Of a stretch of DNA of 64,000 nt, positions 16,201 to 23,184 are shown one piece after another. Numbering within the stretch: position 1 is the stretch's first letter; the number at the start of each line of letters is the position of its first letter. The DNA is taken from the NCBI GenBank assembly GCA_017448965.1, contig JAFSKK010000063.1, positions 1 through 64,000 of the forward strand, written 5' to 3'. Both the position numbers and the translations under genes were made by a program. The DNA comes from Bacteroidaceae bacterium (GTDB lineage Bacteria; Bacteroidota; Bacteroidia; Bacteroidales; Bacteroidaceae). Below the pieces are notes generated by a model, which saw nothing but the letters and a program-made list of their open reading frames with translations, was not told the DNA's origin and ran no database searches.

Positions 16201-17239
16201 GTGTGACCTCCCCTCCTGTGGTGGTTTGTTCAAGAATGTTGCTGCCTTGAAAAGCGAAGGTGGTGGACGGAGTCTTGCGAAGGTCGCGGCACAGATGGGT
16301 GATTGGGTAGGTTTGGTGACGGATGGTGCTCATTGTCCATCGTCGCAACTGACTAATGAAGTCAGAGACGCGCTGTCCCTCGTCAATCTGCACCAAGACG
16401 GGGAAGGAACTCACGAACATGCCGTATGCCTGCGCCAATCGATGATCAGTTCTGCCGTGATGGAGAGCGATGAATGCCACCTTCTGATTTCCGCTGAGAC
16501 ATGCCAACACGATGCTGAAGGCAGCCATGAAGAGATGGTTGGGAGTGGTGTTCTGATGTTGGCACCAAAGGTTGATGGTGTCGATGTCGAGCGTGGCACT
16601 CGCTTCTATCCGTTGTCCCCACGGATCAGCCACCTTGTCGGAAAGGCTGATGAAGTCGATGTTGTGGAAGTGCTCCTGATAGAAGAGGGCATCGCGCTGG
16701 TAGTTGTCGCTGTTGAACGATGCCTGTTCTGCTTCGGCATGCTGATAGAGGCCGTATGGATGAGGTGCCAGCGGTTTCCCTTCGTAGGCAGTGGGCAGGT
16801 CGTTGTTGAGAAAGGCGAGCGAGAGCGTTAAACCATCGCAGATGAGGTGGTGCATGTCGAAGAGCAGATAGTGATGCACTTCGGTTTTGATGACTTCGAA
16901 GCGCACCAGAGGTTGCCCGTTCAATGTCTCGAAGGGGCGCACAAAGCCCTTCTCGATATATTGTAGCGCCTCTTCCTCCGTGCTTTGTCGGCAGGTAAAA
17001 GGAAACTCCAAAGAAGAGTCAGCCCATTGGCAAGGCTCTCCTTTGGAGTTGATGGTGAATTGTGTGTGCAGTTCCTGTCGTGTTTCCCAGATTGTGTGCA
17101 ATGCCTGTTCCAACCTGCCGATGTCGATGTTCAGCGAGAAGGGAACAACCGCTGGCAGGTTGTATGCTACAGATGTGGGGTCGGCTGTCCAGGCGTGATA
17201 GACTCCTATCTGGGATTGCAACAGGGGGTAGGTTTTCAT
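13247..17239 (-). CDS. Nonribosomal peptide synthetase, C-A-T-R single module
   Basis: A 1330-residue synthetase. Condensation domain at about 1-420, with an intact HHLICDG at 130-136. Adenylation domain at about 440-900: YTSGTTGQPKG at 570-580, NTYGPTEFT at 698-706, YRTGDLVRW at 782-790, and the lysine-bearing motif TTAGKTDYL at 885-893. Thiolation domain with the phosphopantetheine serine Ser942 (HIGGTS). Terminal NAD(P)H reductase from about 1012 (GATGFLG at 1019-1025; a YxxxK-type YIQSK later), which would release the product as an aldehyde or alcohol. By hand alignment to GrsA the specificity residues read D-A-E-C-C-G-T-V-D-K; I assign no amino acid. The ATG at 17239 lies 16 bases from the murF stop. 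A 23-bp triple repeat sits in the T-R linker (residues 982-1004). No phosphopantetheinyl transferase is in the window. Confidence 0.93.
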   Translation of the reverse strand: MKTYPLLQSQIGVYHAWTADPTSVAYNLPAVVPFSLNIDIGRLEQALHTIWETRQELHTQFTINSKGEPCQWADSSLEFPFTCRQSTEEEALQYIEKGFVRPFETLNGQPLVRFEVIKTEVHHYLLFDMHHLICDGLTLSLAFLNNDLPTAYEGKPLAPHPYGLYQHAEAEQASFNSDNYQRDALFYQEHFHNIDFISLSDKVADPWGQRIEASATLDIDTINLWCQHQNTTPNHLFMAAFSIVLACLSGNQKVAFIALHHGRTDHRLAQAYGMFVSSFPVLVQIDEGQRVSDFISQLRRWTMSTIRHQTYPITHLCRDLRKTPSTTFAFQGSNILEQTTTGGEVTQGYQPVQGITKNDLSCTIYTKGKHYEIRTEASASLWSQQRLQRMANAVAACVQNLMEHPNGTLADIDIITNAQKAELLQMGQGKRLDYDLSQTFVSLFLNQVKRTPQALAVTDGETSLTYEELNCRSAALATYMMQNQSVKPGDHVAIATGQHTAFLVAAIAVARIGAAYVPIDTDWPESRKRYIMEDAQVVATIDGHEDLSSTTPISLDFNRTSPSYLAYIIYTSGTTGQPKGVMIPHHALLNFVHSIVNLFGLTAESRISCHSSVAFDASVEDLFPALTVGGSVHIMPESIRRDLPKMHQFILDHHITGGCYTTHLGVMLAQQFQLPLDYLCLGGERLSTCPDTSLRVFNTYGPTEFTVDATYCLLQGQTPPPIGRPLPNLKAYVVDNQGHLLPRGEVGELQLAGPQMAKGYWKQPLLTQEAFVENPHVQAQTYRTGDLVRWNEEGQLEYIGRKDRQLKLHGYRIEPDEIEQQLLQIDGIRHAAVTIIHPHDKPQLCAYFTAEGTLTEDFLTEQLNRNLPPYMVPSLFCQLSEMPLTTAGKTDYLRLPQPTLNAPADVAPANEEERLWCDLFAQVTGAAHVGATDNFFHIGGTSILVASLQAEALRHGIHLAYGDVFAYPTPQALTQHFNNHQTDVPDVGQPMSPTSVNRRPRCRQRGSGSAPIGDILLTGATGFLGRHVLIEYLNTETGTAYCLVRSSDEAHAYQRLLETLDGTGVASHLGTRIIPIAGDLQSFTPHQLPATINSVIHCAADTRHFAADNIIEDTNIYGTDRIISFCLAKSARLIHISTLSVALLPQEDAKPNRHTGLHNPYIQSKAIAEQHILKAIAHQGLQATIMRIGNLATPQGQAHGGLLDALDTFRFLGAYPQSIADLPIDISPVQLTARAILLLATHATNGTILHPYNPHTTTLAAYLQQHGNPKPVSDTQFQNTLQQAMNNPERLAMLVPLLHYQAMNTTQGIIPALPDNSQECQLLEELGFVW
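14231..14298. repeat. Three 23-bp palindromic tandem repeats in the NRPS linker
   Basis: Each unit has a 19-bp core of the form CCGACATCGGGGACGTCGG, and the first two are followed by the spacer TTGA. Units begin at 14231, 14254 and 14277 and differ only by swapping AT and GT at two places. The word CCGACGTCGG is a perfect palindrome. The array encodes residues 982-1004 of the synthetase, and each copy is read in a different frame (TDVPDVG, PMSPTSV, RRPRCRQ). Confidence 0.9.
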
Positions 17240-17255
17240 TGTCTGTGCATGCTTG

Positions 17256-18545
17256 CTACAGCAGTTCAACAGTCTGCACGAGTTTGTTGCTGTTCGAGCC
17301 TTTGATGAGGATGAGGAACCCTTTAGGCTTTTTTGCGGCAAGGGCTGCTTTCACCTCGTCCACATTGGCAAAGAGGCGATAGTCGGAAGGGTGGTTCGTC
17401 TTGGCAAAGTTCTCGCCCACCAGCCACACCTGTTCGAAGCCGCCTTCACCAATCTGGTCAATCACCTTCTGGTGCTCTTCTTCTGACACATCGCCCAGTT
17501 CGCCCATCTGTCCGAGGATGCACATCTTGTGGTCGTCCTTGATGTATCGGAAATTGTCCAGCGCTGCCTTCATGCTGGTAGGGTTGGCGTTGTAGGCATC
17601 CACCACAAGGCGGTTGTCTTTCGTGATGGTCAATTGGCTGCGGTTGTTCGATGGTGTATATTCCTCCAGTGCCGCACAGATGTCGTTGGCAGGCACCTGG
17701 AAGAACGTGCCGATGCAGGCGGCAGCCAAGGCGTTGTCGAGGTTGTAGGAACCGATGAGTCGGGTTTGTACCTCTCCTTCTGTCCACTCCAGTTTCAGGA
17801 AGGGGTTGCACTCCACCAGTTGGCCTTTCACCAGCAGGTCGGGAGCATCCGTCTGTCCATACTTCACCAGTTTCAGCCCCTCGCTGATGCCCAGCAGATG
17901 CGGATTGTCGTTGTTGATGAATGCTGTGCCTTTCGTCTCCCTGAGGAAATCGTAGAGTTCACCTTTCGTGCGTATGACACCCTCGAACGAGCCGAATCCC
18001 AGTAGGTGCGCCCTTCCCACATTGGTGATGATGCCATAGTTAGGGCGCACAATCTCCACCAGCGTCTTGATTTCGCCCGGATGGTTGGCTCCCATCTCAA
18101 TGACGGCCATCTCGTGTTCCTTGGTCAGTTGCAGCAAGGTCTTGGGCACACCGATGTGGTTGTTGAAGTTGCCCTGTGTGTAGAGCACGTTATACTTCTT
18201 CTTCAGCACGGCGGCAATCAGTTCCTTTGTGGTTGTCTTGCCGTTTGTGCCCGTGATGCCGACGATGGTGGTGCCGAGTTGTTCACGGTGATATCTTGCC
18301 AGTTGCTGAAGGGTGGTGAGCACGTCGTCCACCAGAATCAACCGTTGGTTCCCTTCCTCTGCATACTCCTTTTCATCGATGATGGCGTATGCAGCTCCCT
18401 GTTCCAAAGCAGCTTTTGCATAGGCATTGCCATCGAAAGTTTCCCCTTTCAGGGCAAAAAACATCGAACCCTCTGGCACATCGCGGCTATCGGTGGTGAT
18501 GGTCGGATGTTGCAGGAAGTGTTCGTATAAATTCTTCAGTTCCAT
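17256..18545 (-). CDS. murF: UDP-MurNAc-tripeptide--D-Ala-D-Ala ligase
   Basis: A 429-residue Mur ligase that adds D-Ala-D-Ala to the UDP-MurNAc tripeptide, the last cytosolic step of the peptidoglycan precursor. The N-terminal domain has TTDSRDVPEGSMFFALKG near 16-33; the ATP loop is GITGTNGKTTTKE near 102-114; IEMGANHPGEI and NAYNANPTSMKAAL-like blocks follow. The ATG at 18545 gives the normal N terminus; an upstream extension would translate the intergenic repeat and is rejected. It lies downstream of folP-cdaA and directly upstream of the synthetase gene, with which it is probably co-transcribed. Confidence 0.95.
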   Translation of the reverse strand: MELKNLYEHFLQHPTITTDSRDVPEGSMFFALKGETFDGNAYAKAALEQGAAYAIIDEKEYAEEGNQRLILVDDVLTTLQQLARYHREQLGTTIVGITGTNGKTTTKELIAAVLKKKYNVLYTQGNFNNHIGVPKTLLQLTKEHEMAVIEMGANHPGEIKTLVEIVRPNYGIITNVGRAHLLGFGSFEGVIRTKGELYDFLRETKGTAFINNDNPHLLGISEGLKLVKYGQTDAPDLLVKGQLVECNPFLKLEWTEGEVQTRLIGSYNLDNALAAACIGTFFQVPANDICAALEEYTPSNNRSQLTITKDNRLVVDAYNANPTSMKAALDNFRYIKDDHKMCILGQMGELGDVSEEEHQKVIDQIGEGGFEQVWLVGENFAKTNHPSDYRLFANVDEVKAALAAKKPKGFLILIKGSNSNKLVQTVELL

Positions 18546-18551
18546 AATAAT

Positions 18552-18703
18552 AGACCCTCTCTGTCCTTCGGACATCTCCCCCATAATGGGGAGAGCCATT
18601 CGGCGTGTCGGTCGAGGGTGAACCTTTTGTTTATTTTTTATAATCCTAACATTCCGCATGGTCTCCCCTCCCCATCATGGGGGAGGGGTGGGGGTGAGGG
18701 TCT
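18552..18703. repeat. Intergenic element with 8-bp terminal inverted repeats
   Basis: The interval between cdaA and murF is bounded by AGACCCTC at 18552-18559 and its exact inverse GAGGGTCT at 18696-18703. Inside are several small hairpins: GTCC-TTC-GGAC, a CTCCCC/GGGGAG stem, and a stronger CCCCTCCCC/GGGGAGGGG stem at 18665-18688. It has no coding potential. It looks like a small dispersed palindromic or MITE-like element, and may end transcription after cdaA. Confidence 0.6.
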
Positions 18704-19477
18704 TTATTTCAGTGCATTGATCAGATAGCTCTCCAATTCGTTGCTGGCCAGTCGCAGATGGAACTCTCCGCCCTGTGCCACACTGATGGCGCCTGTCTCT
18801 TCGCTCACGATGATGGCGATGGCATCGCTCTGCGAGGTGATACCCAGTGCGGCGCGGTGGCGCAATCCCAGTTCCTTCGGAATGTTGAGGTTGTGGCTCA
18901 CGGGCAAGATGCAGCCAGCCGCCATGATGCGGTTGTGGCTGATAATCATGGCTCCGTCGTGCAGAGGAGAGTTCTTGAAAAAGATATTCTTGATGAGTTC
19001 CGTGCTGATGTTGGCATCAATCATCTCACCCGACTTGATGATGTCGCTCAACGACATCTCGCGTTCCAGAATAATCAGCGCACCCACCATGTTCTTGCTC
19101 ATGTTGTCGCAAGCCAGCACGATGCGCATCAACTGCTGATCCAGATGCTCCTGATCGGTGCCCGCCTTGCGTTTGACGAAGAAACGAGTGATGAAATGGA
19201 GCCGCCGTTGCGAACCCAGAGTGAGGAAGAAACGCCTGATTTCCTCCTGAAACAGGATGATGAGGGCAATGACACCCACGCTCACCAGTTTGTCGAAGAT
19301 GCTGCCCAAGAGTTTCATCTCCAGCATCTGCGACACCACAATCCACGTCACCACAAACACCAGGATGCCGTAGAAGATGTTGAGCGATCCCGACGACTTC
19401 ATCAGCCGCCATGCGTAGTAGAGTAGCAGGGCGACCAACAAGATGTCGATAGCGTCTTTTATGCCAAATTCAAACAC
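18704..19477 (-). CDS. cdaA: Diadenylate cyclase
   Basis: A 257-residue membrane enzyme that makes cyclic di-AMP from two ATP. About three hydrophobic segments lie in residues 8-80 (ILLVALLLYYAW; IFYGILVFVVTWIVV; VGVIALIILFQEEIRR). The DAC domain shows the DGA motif in LHDGAMII and the RHR motif in LGLRHRAALG, both needed for catalysis. Start is GTG at 19477, chosen because FEFGIKDAIDILL is the usual CdaA start. It lies 5 bases after folP, a common pairing in Bacteroidetes. GTAAATA-type heptamers precede the start. c-di-AMP is tied to potassium and envelope homeostasis, and murF lies downstream. Confidence 0.95.
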   Translation of the reverse strand: MFEFGIKDAIDILLVALLLYYAWRLMKSSGSLNIFYGILVFVVTWIVVSQMLEMKLLGSIFDKLVSVGVIALIILFQEEIRRFFLTLGSQRRLHFITRFFVKRKAGTDQEHLDQQLMRIVLACDNMSKNMVGALIILEREMSLSDIIKSGEMIDANISTELIKNIFFKNSPLHDGAMIISHNRIMAAGCILPVSHNLNIPKELGLRHRAALGITSQSDAIAIIVSEETGAISVAQGGEFHLRLASNELESYLINALK

Positions 19478-19482
19478 AACGT

Positions 19483-20349
19483 TTATTTACTATTTGACGA
19501 TTTACTATTTACTGTTTTTTGATATAGTGTGACCACTTCCACCGCCTCCTTCACGTCATGCACCCGCAGGATGCTCGCTCCCTTTTGCAGAGCGATGGTG
19601 TTCACCACCGTAGTGCCGTTCAGTGCCTCGTCGGGTGCGCATCCCAGCAGACGGTAAATCATGCTCTTGCGCGACACGCCCACCAGAATGGGCAGTTCAA
19701 ACACCTGCAACATGTCCTGATGTTGCAGCAGTTCGTAGTTGTGGTCGAGCGTCTTCGCAAACCCATAGCCAGGGTCGATGATGATGTCCTTCTGCCCCAG
19801 GTCTCTCAACTGCTGAATCTTCTCCGCAAAATAGAGCAGCACCTCCTTCATCAGGTCATCGTAGTGAGGAGCCTGTTGCATGGTTTGTGGCGTTCCCTTC
19901 ATGTGCATCAGGATGTAAGGCACTCCCAGTTTCGCCACCGTTGCGAACATCCTCTTGTCCAGTTCTCCGCCCGAAATGTCGTTGATGATGTCAGCGCCCA
20001 GTTCCTCGATGGCCATTTTCGCCACATCGGCACGGAAGGTGTCGATGCTCACAGGCACCTCGGGCGCTTCCTCCCTCACGATGCGCACACCCCGTCGCAA
20101 TCGCTCCATTTCTTCCTCCGCTGACACATCATCAGCCCCCGGACGAGACGAGTAGGCACCCACATCAATCATGCTTCCTCCTTCAGCCACGATTTGGCGC
20201 ACACGCACACGAATGGACTCCTCCGTCTCCACGCGGCTCGCTGCATAGAACGAGTCAGGTGTCACGTTGAGGATGCCCATCACTTGAGGCGTGGAGAGGT
20301 TGAACAACCTTCCCCGCACATTGAGCGTGTATGGCACAGAAGCCTTCAT
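19483..20349 (-). CDS. folP: Dihydropteroate synthase
   Basis: A 288-residue enzyme that condenses para-aminobenzoate with 6-hydroxymethyl-dihydropterin diphosphate in folate synthesis and is the sulfonamide target. It shows MGILNVTPDSF near 22-32, SIDTFRADVA near 100, NDISGG near 120, IDPGYGFAKTLDHN near 192-205 and GVSRKSMI near 227. The ATG at 20349 gives a normal length; an 82-residue upstream extension is not homologous. A promoter ends almost at this ATG, so the mRNA may be leaderless. cdaA follows after 5 bases. Confidence 0.95.
   Translation of the reverse strand: MKASVPYTLNVRGRLFNLSTPQVMGILNVTPDSFYAASRVETEESIRVRVRQIVAEGGSMIDVGAYSSRPGADDVSAEEEMERLRRGVRIVREEAPEVPVSIDTFRADVAKMAIEELGADIINDISGGELDKRMFATVAKLGVPYILMHMKGTPQTMQQAPHYDDLMKEVLLYFAEKIQQLRDLGQKDIIIDPGYGFAKTLDHNYELLQHQDMLQVFELPILVGVSRKSMIYRLLGCAPDEALNGTTVVNTIALQKGASILRVHDVKEAVEVVTLYQKTVNSKSSNSK
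19484..19512 (-). repeat. GTAAATA-type heptamers just before cdaA
   Basis: On the minus strand GTAAATA occurs at 19484-19490 and 19506-19512, with a truncated copy (GTAAAT) and a variant (TCAAATA) between. The array overlaps the last codons of folP (VNSKSSNSK) and ends 7 bases before the cdaA GTG. The same heptamer precedes the ferredoxin gene at 45880. Confidence 0.7.
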
Positions 20350-20354
20350 CGTTG

Positions 20355-20385
20355 CAAAGTTACGACAAAACAGCCACGTCTCCAA
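20355..20385 (-). promoter_or_regulatory. Promoter of folP-cdaA
   Basis: The minus strand reads TAACTTTG at 20355-20362 with a TTG box at 20383-20385. Start of transcription a few bases downstream would fall at or next to the folP ATG at 20349. Confidence 0.65.
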
Positions 20386-20546
20386 ACATTTCTTGGAAAA
20401 AATGGGGAAAAGGACGACTTCTGTTCTTCCAGGGGGTGGGAGGCGGCAGTGGAGTGAAGGGACAAGAGGCAGTGGAGAGTGAAGAATGATTGTTGTTGTT
20501 TGACGATTGCGTGTTAAGTACAAAAAAGAGCAAAAAGGGTTGCGGC

Positions 20547-20597
20547 GAGTTTCAAAATTTACAAAAATAGCAGGAGTGAGTTTCAAAATATACAAAA
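20547..20597 (+). repeat. 20-bp direct repeat upstream of the polysaccharide promoter
   Basis: GAGTTTCAAAATTTACAAAA at 20547-20566 and GAGTTTCAAAATATACAAAA at 20578-20597 differ by one base and start 31 bp apart, about three helical turns. They end about 14 bases before the TTG box, a fitting place for an activator binding site; no regulator is identified. Confidence 0.65.
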
Positions 20598-20610
20598 CTT
20601 CATTTGCCTT

Positions 20611-20641
20611 TTGGCTGATTAAAAAAAAGTTTGTATCTTTG
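20611..20641 (+). promoter_or_regulatory. Promoter of the first polysaccharide locus
   Basis: A TTG box at 20611-20613 and TATCTTTG at 20634-20641 match the phylum consensus. It lies about 85 bases upstream of the flippase start and is the only clear promoter found for the plus-strand genes up to 35083. Confidence 0.7.
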
Positions 20642-20727
20642 CACGTCCATTCGCCAGAGCGGTCATCATGACCACTGAGGATGAATGGGGCTATTGGGCA
20701 TAAAATGATTCAAAAATTAAACATGTT

Positions 20728-22200
20728 ATGATTCAGGGTCTGAAGCAAAAAGCTACATCAGGCATCCTGTGGACGGCGTTGCAGAAATACTCGACGATGC
20801 TGATACAGTTCGTGTCGGGCATCATTCTTGCGCGTCTGCTTACTCCCCACGATTATGGCTGCATCGGCATGCTGATGATTTTTATGCTTTTGGCTGAATC
20901 TTTTATAGACGGAGGGTTTGGATCAGCGCTGATCCAGAAAAAGAACCCCACGCAGACCGACTATTCAACTATCTTCTTTTGGAACATGGGACTGTCGGGG
21001 GTGCTGTATGCCGTTCTCTATTTGGCGGCTCCTGCTATTGCAAGATTCTATGATATTCCCCTGTTGAGTGATATATTGAGAGTTCAAGGGCTTGTCTTAT
21101 TTGTCTATGCCTTCAACATTGTACAGCGGAATCAGCTACAAAAGCAACTAAACTTCAAAATTCTTTCCATCGTCACCATCCTGACATCCATTACAGCCCT
21201 TTCGGTCACCATCATCATGGCCTATCACGGCTTCGGTGTCTGGGCATTGGTGGCGCAGAATATGCTGACAGCAGCTATTCCTGCCCTTGTGTTCTGGTTC
21301 TACGTCAAGTGGCGTCCTCAGTTGGTTTTCTCCTGGCAGTCGTTCCATGAGTTGTTCAGCTTTGGTTTCTATATGTTCTTGACAAACCTGCTAAACCAGT
21401 TCGGTCACCAGATACAGGGCTTGCTGATTGGTAAGTTCTATAATGCAGACACGATGGGTTATTATTCCAAGGCAAATAGCACAGAGCGACTGGCATCAAC
21501 CAGCATTTCGAAAGTGATGTCGCAGGTGACATATCCCCTTTATGCTGAACTCCAGCACGATAAAACTGCACTGGGCGACATGATCAGGAAGATCACATTG
21601 ACGTTGTCCTACGTCACCTTCCCGCTCATGTTCCTTCTCTTGCTTTGCGCCAAGCCCCTTTTCATACTGCTCTATTCTGACAGATGGACGGACAGCGTAC
21701 CTTATTTTCAGGTGCTTTGTATCGCAGGCTTGGCCTACAGTTTGCAATCCGTGAACTATCAGTCGGTGGCAGCTATAGGCAAAAGTAGGACGATGTTTGT
21801 GTGGACGTTCGTGAAGCGAGCTGTGGGCATCCTCTTCGTTGTTGCGGGTTTGATGCTTGATGGCATGAGGGGGTTGTTAGTGGGCATGGTGCTCAACACG
21901 TGGTTCTCTTATTTTGTTAATATTTGGCTTGTGTCCAAGCACATTGGTTATCGCTGGCAGAAACAACTCCTTGACGTTTCACCTGTTCTGTTGGTGTCCT
22001 CAGCCATTGCTGCATTCACCTATGCCATAGGGACCCTCTGCTCCCTTCCGCTTTATGCCGACGGAGTCCTGAAGTTCGCCATCTTTGTGGCACTGTATGC
22101 TGTATGTTCGGTACTGTTCCGTCTCGAGGCATATCAATTGTTTTGTGAGGCAGCAAAGCCGTTTACAAAGAAAATAAAACTAAAAATCCAAAAAAAATGA
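20728..22200 (+). CDS. Polysaccharide flippase (Wzx-like)
   Basis: A 490-residue integral membrane protein of the oligosaccharide/polysaccharide flippase superfamily, moving lipid-linked repeat units across the inner membrane. It starts GLKQKATSGILWTALQKYSTML, as in many WzxC/TuaB-like exporters, and has about 12-14 hydrophobic segments, including FGFYMFLTNLLNQFGHQIQGLLIG near 212-235 and several in the last 120 residues. The C terminus is Lys-rich. Its stop overlaps the next start (ATGA). A second flippase lies at 60325-61854, so each polysaccharide locus has its own. Confidence 0.93.
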   Translation: MIQGLKQKATSGILWTALQKYSTMLIQFVSGIILARLLTPHDYGCIGMLMIFMLLAESFIDGGFGSALIQKKNPTQTDYSTIFFWNMGLSGVLYAVLYLAAPAIARFYDIPLLSDILRVQGLVLFVYAFNIVQRNQLQKQLNFKILSIVTILTSITALSVTIIMAYHGFGVWALVAQNMLTAAIPALVFWFYVKWRPQLVFSWQSFHELFSFGFYMFLTNLLNQFGHQIQGLLIGKFYNADTMGYYSKANSTERLASTSISKVMSQVTYPLYAELQHDKTALGDMIRKITLTLSYVTFPLMFLLLLCAKPLFILLYSDRWTDSVPYFQVLCIAGLAYSLQSVNYQSVAAIGKSRTMFVWTFVKRAVGILFVVAGLMLDGMRGLLVGMVLNTWFSYFVNIWLVSKHIGYRWQKQLLDVSPVLLVSSAIAAFTYAIGTLCSLPLYADGVLKFAIFVALYAVCSVLFRLEAYQLFCEAAKPFTKKIKLKIQKK

Positions 22201-22739
22201 GTTTGTTAAATGACATCAAGATTTGGTTGACAGACCTTCTGTGCATCAGCAATTGGGATCGAAAGGCCGAGCGTAAGTTCTGGAAGATGCGCCGTCTCTA
22301 TGAAAAGGGTGGCTATATCAATCGCAAACGTGCCAAGCGTATGGAGAACGAACTGTTAGAGAAGTATCAGCTACGCTTACCATGCACGGTGAAGATTGGC
22401 AAGAACTTCGAGATTCGCCATCCGAATAGCATCGGAATCGGTCCAACGGCTGAGATAGGCGACAACTGCAAGGTCTATCCTTACTTTGTGTCAATGGCGG
22501 TTCTGAAGGGTGACAGAGAAAGAAATCTAAATCACATCCGTCGTCATGCCAAGTTCGGTAACGACTGTATCCTTGGTGCCAAGGCCACTGTGATAGGCCC
22601 CGTCACCATTGGTGATGATGTCACCATCGGAGCTTGCGCCATTGTCACCAAAGACGTGCCCTCTCATAGTGTGGTGAAAGGTCTCAACCAGATACGTCCG
22701 AAGAGACCTGAAGAGATACCAGAGAAGTATAAGAAATGA
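22197..22739 (+). CDS. Serine acetyltransferase-like hexapeptide acyltransferase
   Basis: A 180-residue left-handed beta-helix acyltransferase. After a charged helical N terminus, hexapeptide repeats begin near 65 (IGKNFEIRHPNSIGIGPTAE) and end with the typical GDDVTIGACAIVTKDVPSHSVVKG near 141-164. CysE-like proteins in such loci usually O-acetylate sugars, not serine. It overlaps the flippase by 4 bases. Substrate is unknown. Confidence 0.87.
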   Translation: MSLLNDIKIWLTDLLCISNWDRKAERKFWKMRRLYEKGGYINRKRAKRMENELLEKYQLRLPCTVKIGKNFEIRHPNSIGIGPTAEIGDNCKVYPYFVSMAVLKGDRERNLNHIRRHAKFGNDCILGAKATVIGPVTIGDDVTIGACAIVTKDVPSHSVVKGLNQIRPKRPEEIPEKYKK

Positions 22740-22753
22740 AGGATTGAAGATTG

Positions 22754-23182
22754 ATGAAAAAATATAAAATAGGATATACACAGGGAACATTCGATATGTT
22801 TCATATCGGTCATCTGAACCTTCTTCACCAGGCAAAGGAATTGTGTGAAGAATTGATTGTCGGCGTGAATACCGACCAATTGGTGAACGAATATAAGCAT
22901 AAGGTGCCTGTTGTTAAGGAGCGTGACCGTGTAGCCATCATCAGTGAACTGCGGTGCGTGGACCGAGTGGTGTTGTGCGATACACTGAAGAAAACAGAAG
23001 CCTGGCAGCGACTGCGTTTCGATGCCATCTTCATCGGCAGCGATTGGAAGGGCAACGAACGGTGGAAACAGACGGAGAAAGATTTGAAACCTTTTGGAGC
23101 TGAGGTGGTTTATTTGCAGCATACCGATGGGGTGAGCTCGTCGCTCCTGCGGGATAGAGAAAAAAATAAAATCATTGATTAG
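22754..23182 (+). CDS. Glycerol-3-phosphate cytidylyltransferase-like (TagD type)
   Basis: A 142-residue nucleotidyltransferase. The start KKYKIGYTQGTFDMFHIGHLNLL holds the HxGH signature (HIGH), and the end has HTDGVSSSLLRDRE, the place of the RTEGISTT motif in TagD. TagD makes CDP-glycerol from CTP and glycerol 3-phosphate. The adjacent CDP-glycerol glycerophosphotransferase-like gene, 2 bases downstream, supports that substrate. A TTG codon lies just before the ATG; the ATG is preferred. Confidence 0.88.
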   Translation: MKKYKIGYTQGTFDMFHIGHLNLLHQAKELCEELIVGVNTDQLVNEYKHKVPVVKERDRVAIISELRCVDRVVLCDTLKKTEAWQRLRFDAIFIGSDWKGNERWKQTEKDLKPFGAEVVYLQHTDGVSSSLLRDREKNKIID

Positions 23183-23184
23183 AC

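Larger units (their letters stand above)
20386..20727. other. Gene-free control region before the first polysaccharide locus
   Basis: No gene is seen between the folP promoter and the flippase start. The stretch holds two near-identical 20-bp direct repeats (20547-20566 and 20578-20597), a plus-strand promoter near 20611-20641 and an approximately 85-base leader with small dyads (GGTCAT/ATGACC around 20661-20673; CCATTC/GAATGG enclosing it). Confidence 0.6.

Noticed and set aside
19558-20124. A 188-residue plus-strand frame opposite folP
   Set aside because: His/Gln-rich shadow of the folP codons without any motif.
20350-20595. An 82-residue extension of dihydropteroate synthase
   Set aside because: It would cross the folP promoter and has no similarity to the family; the ATG at 20349 gives the normal length.
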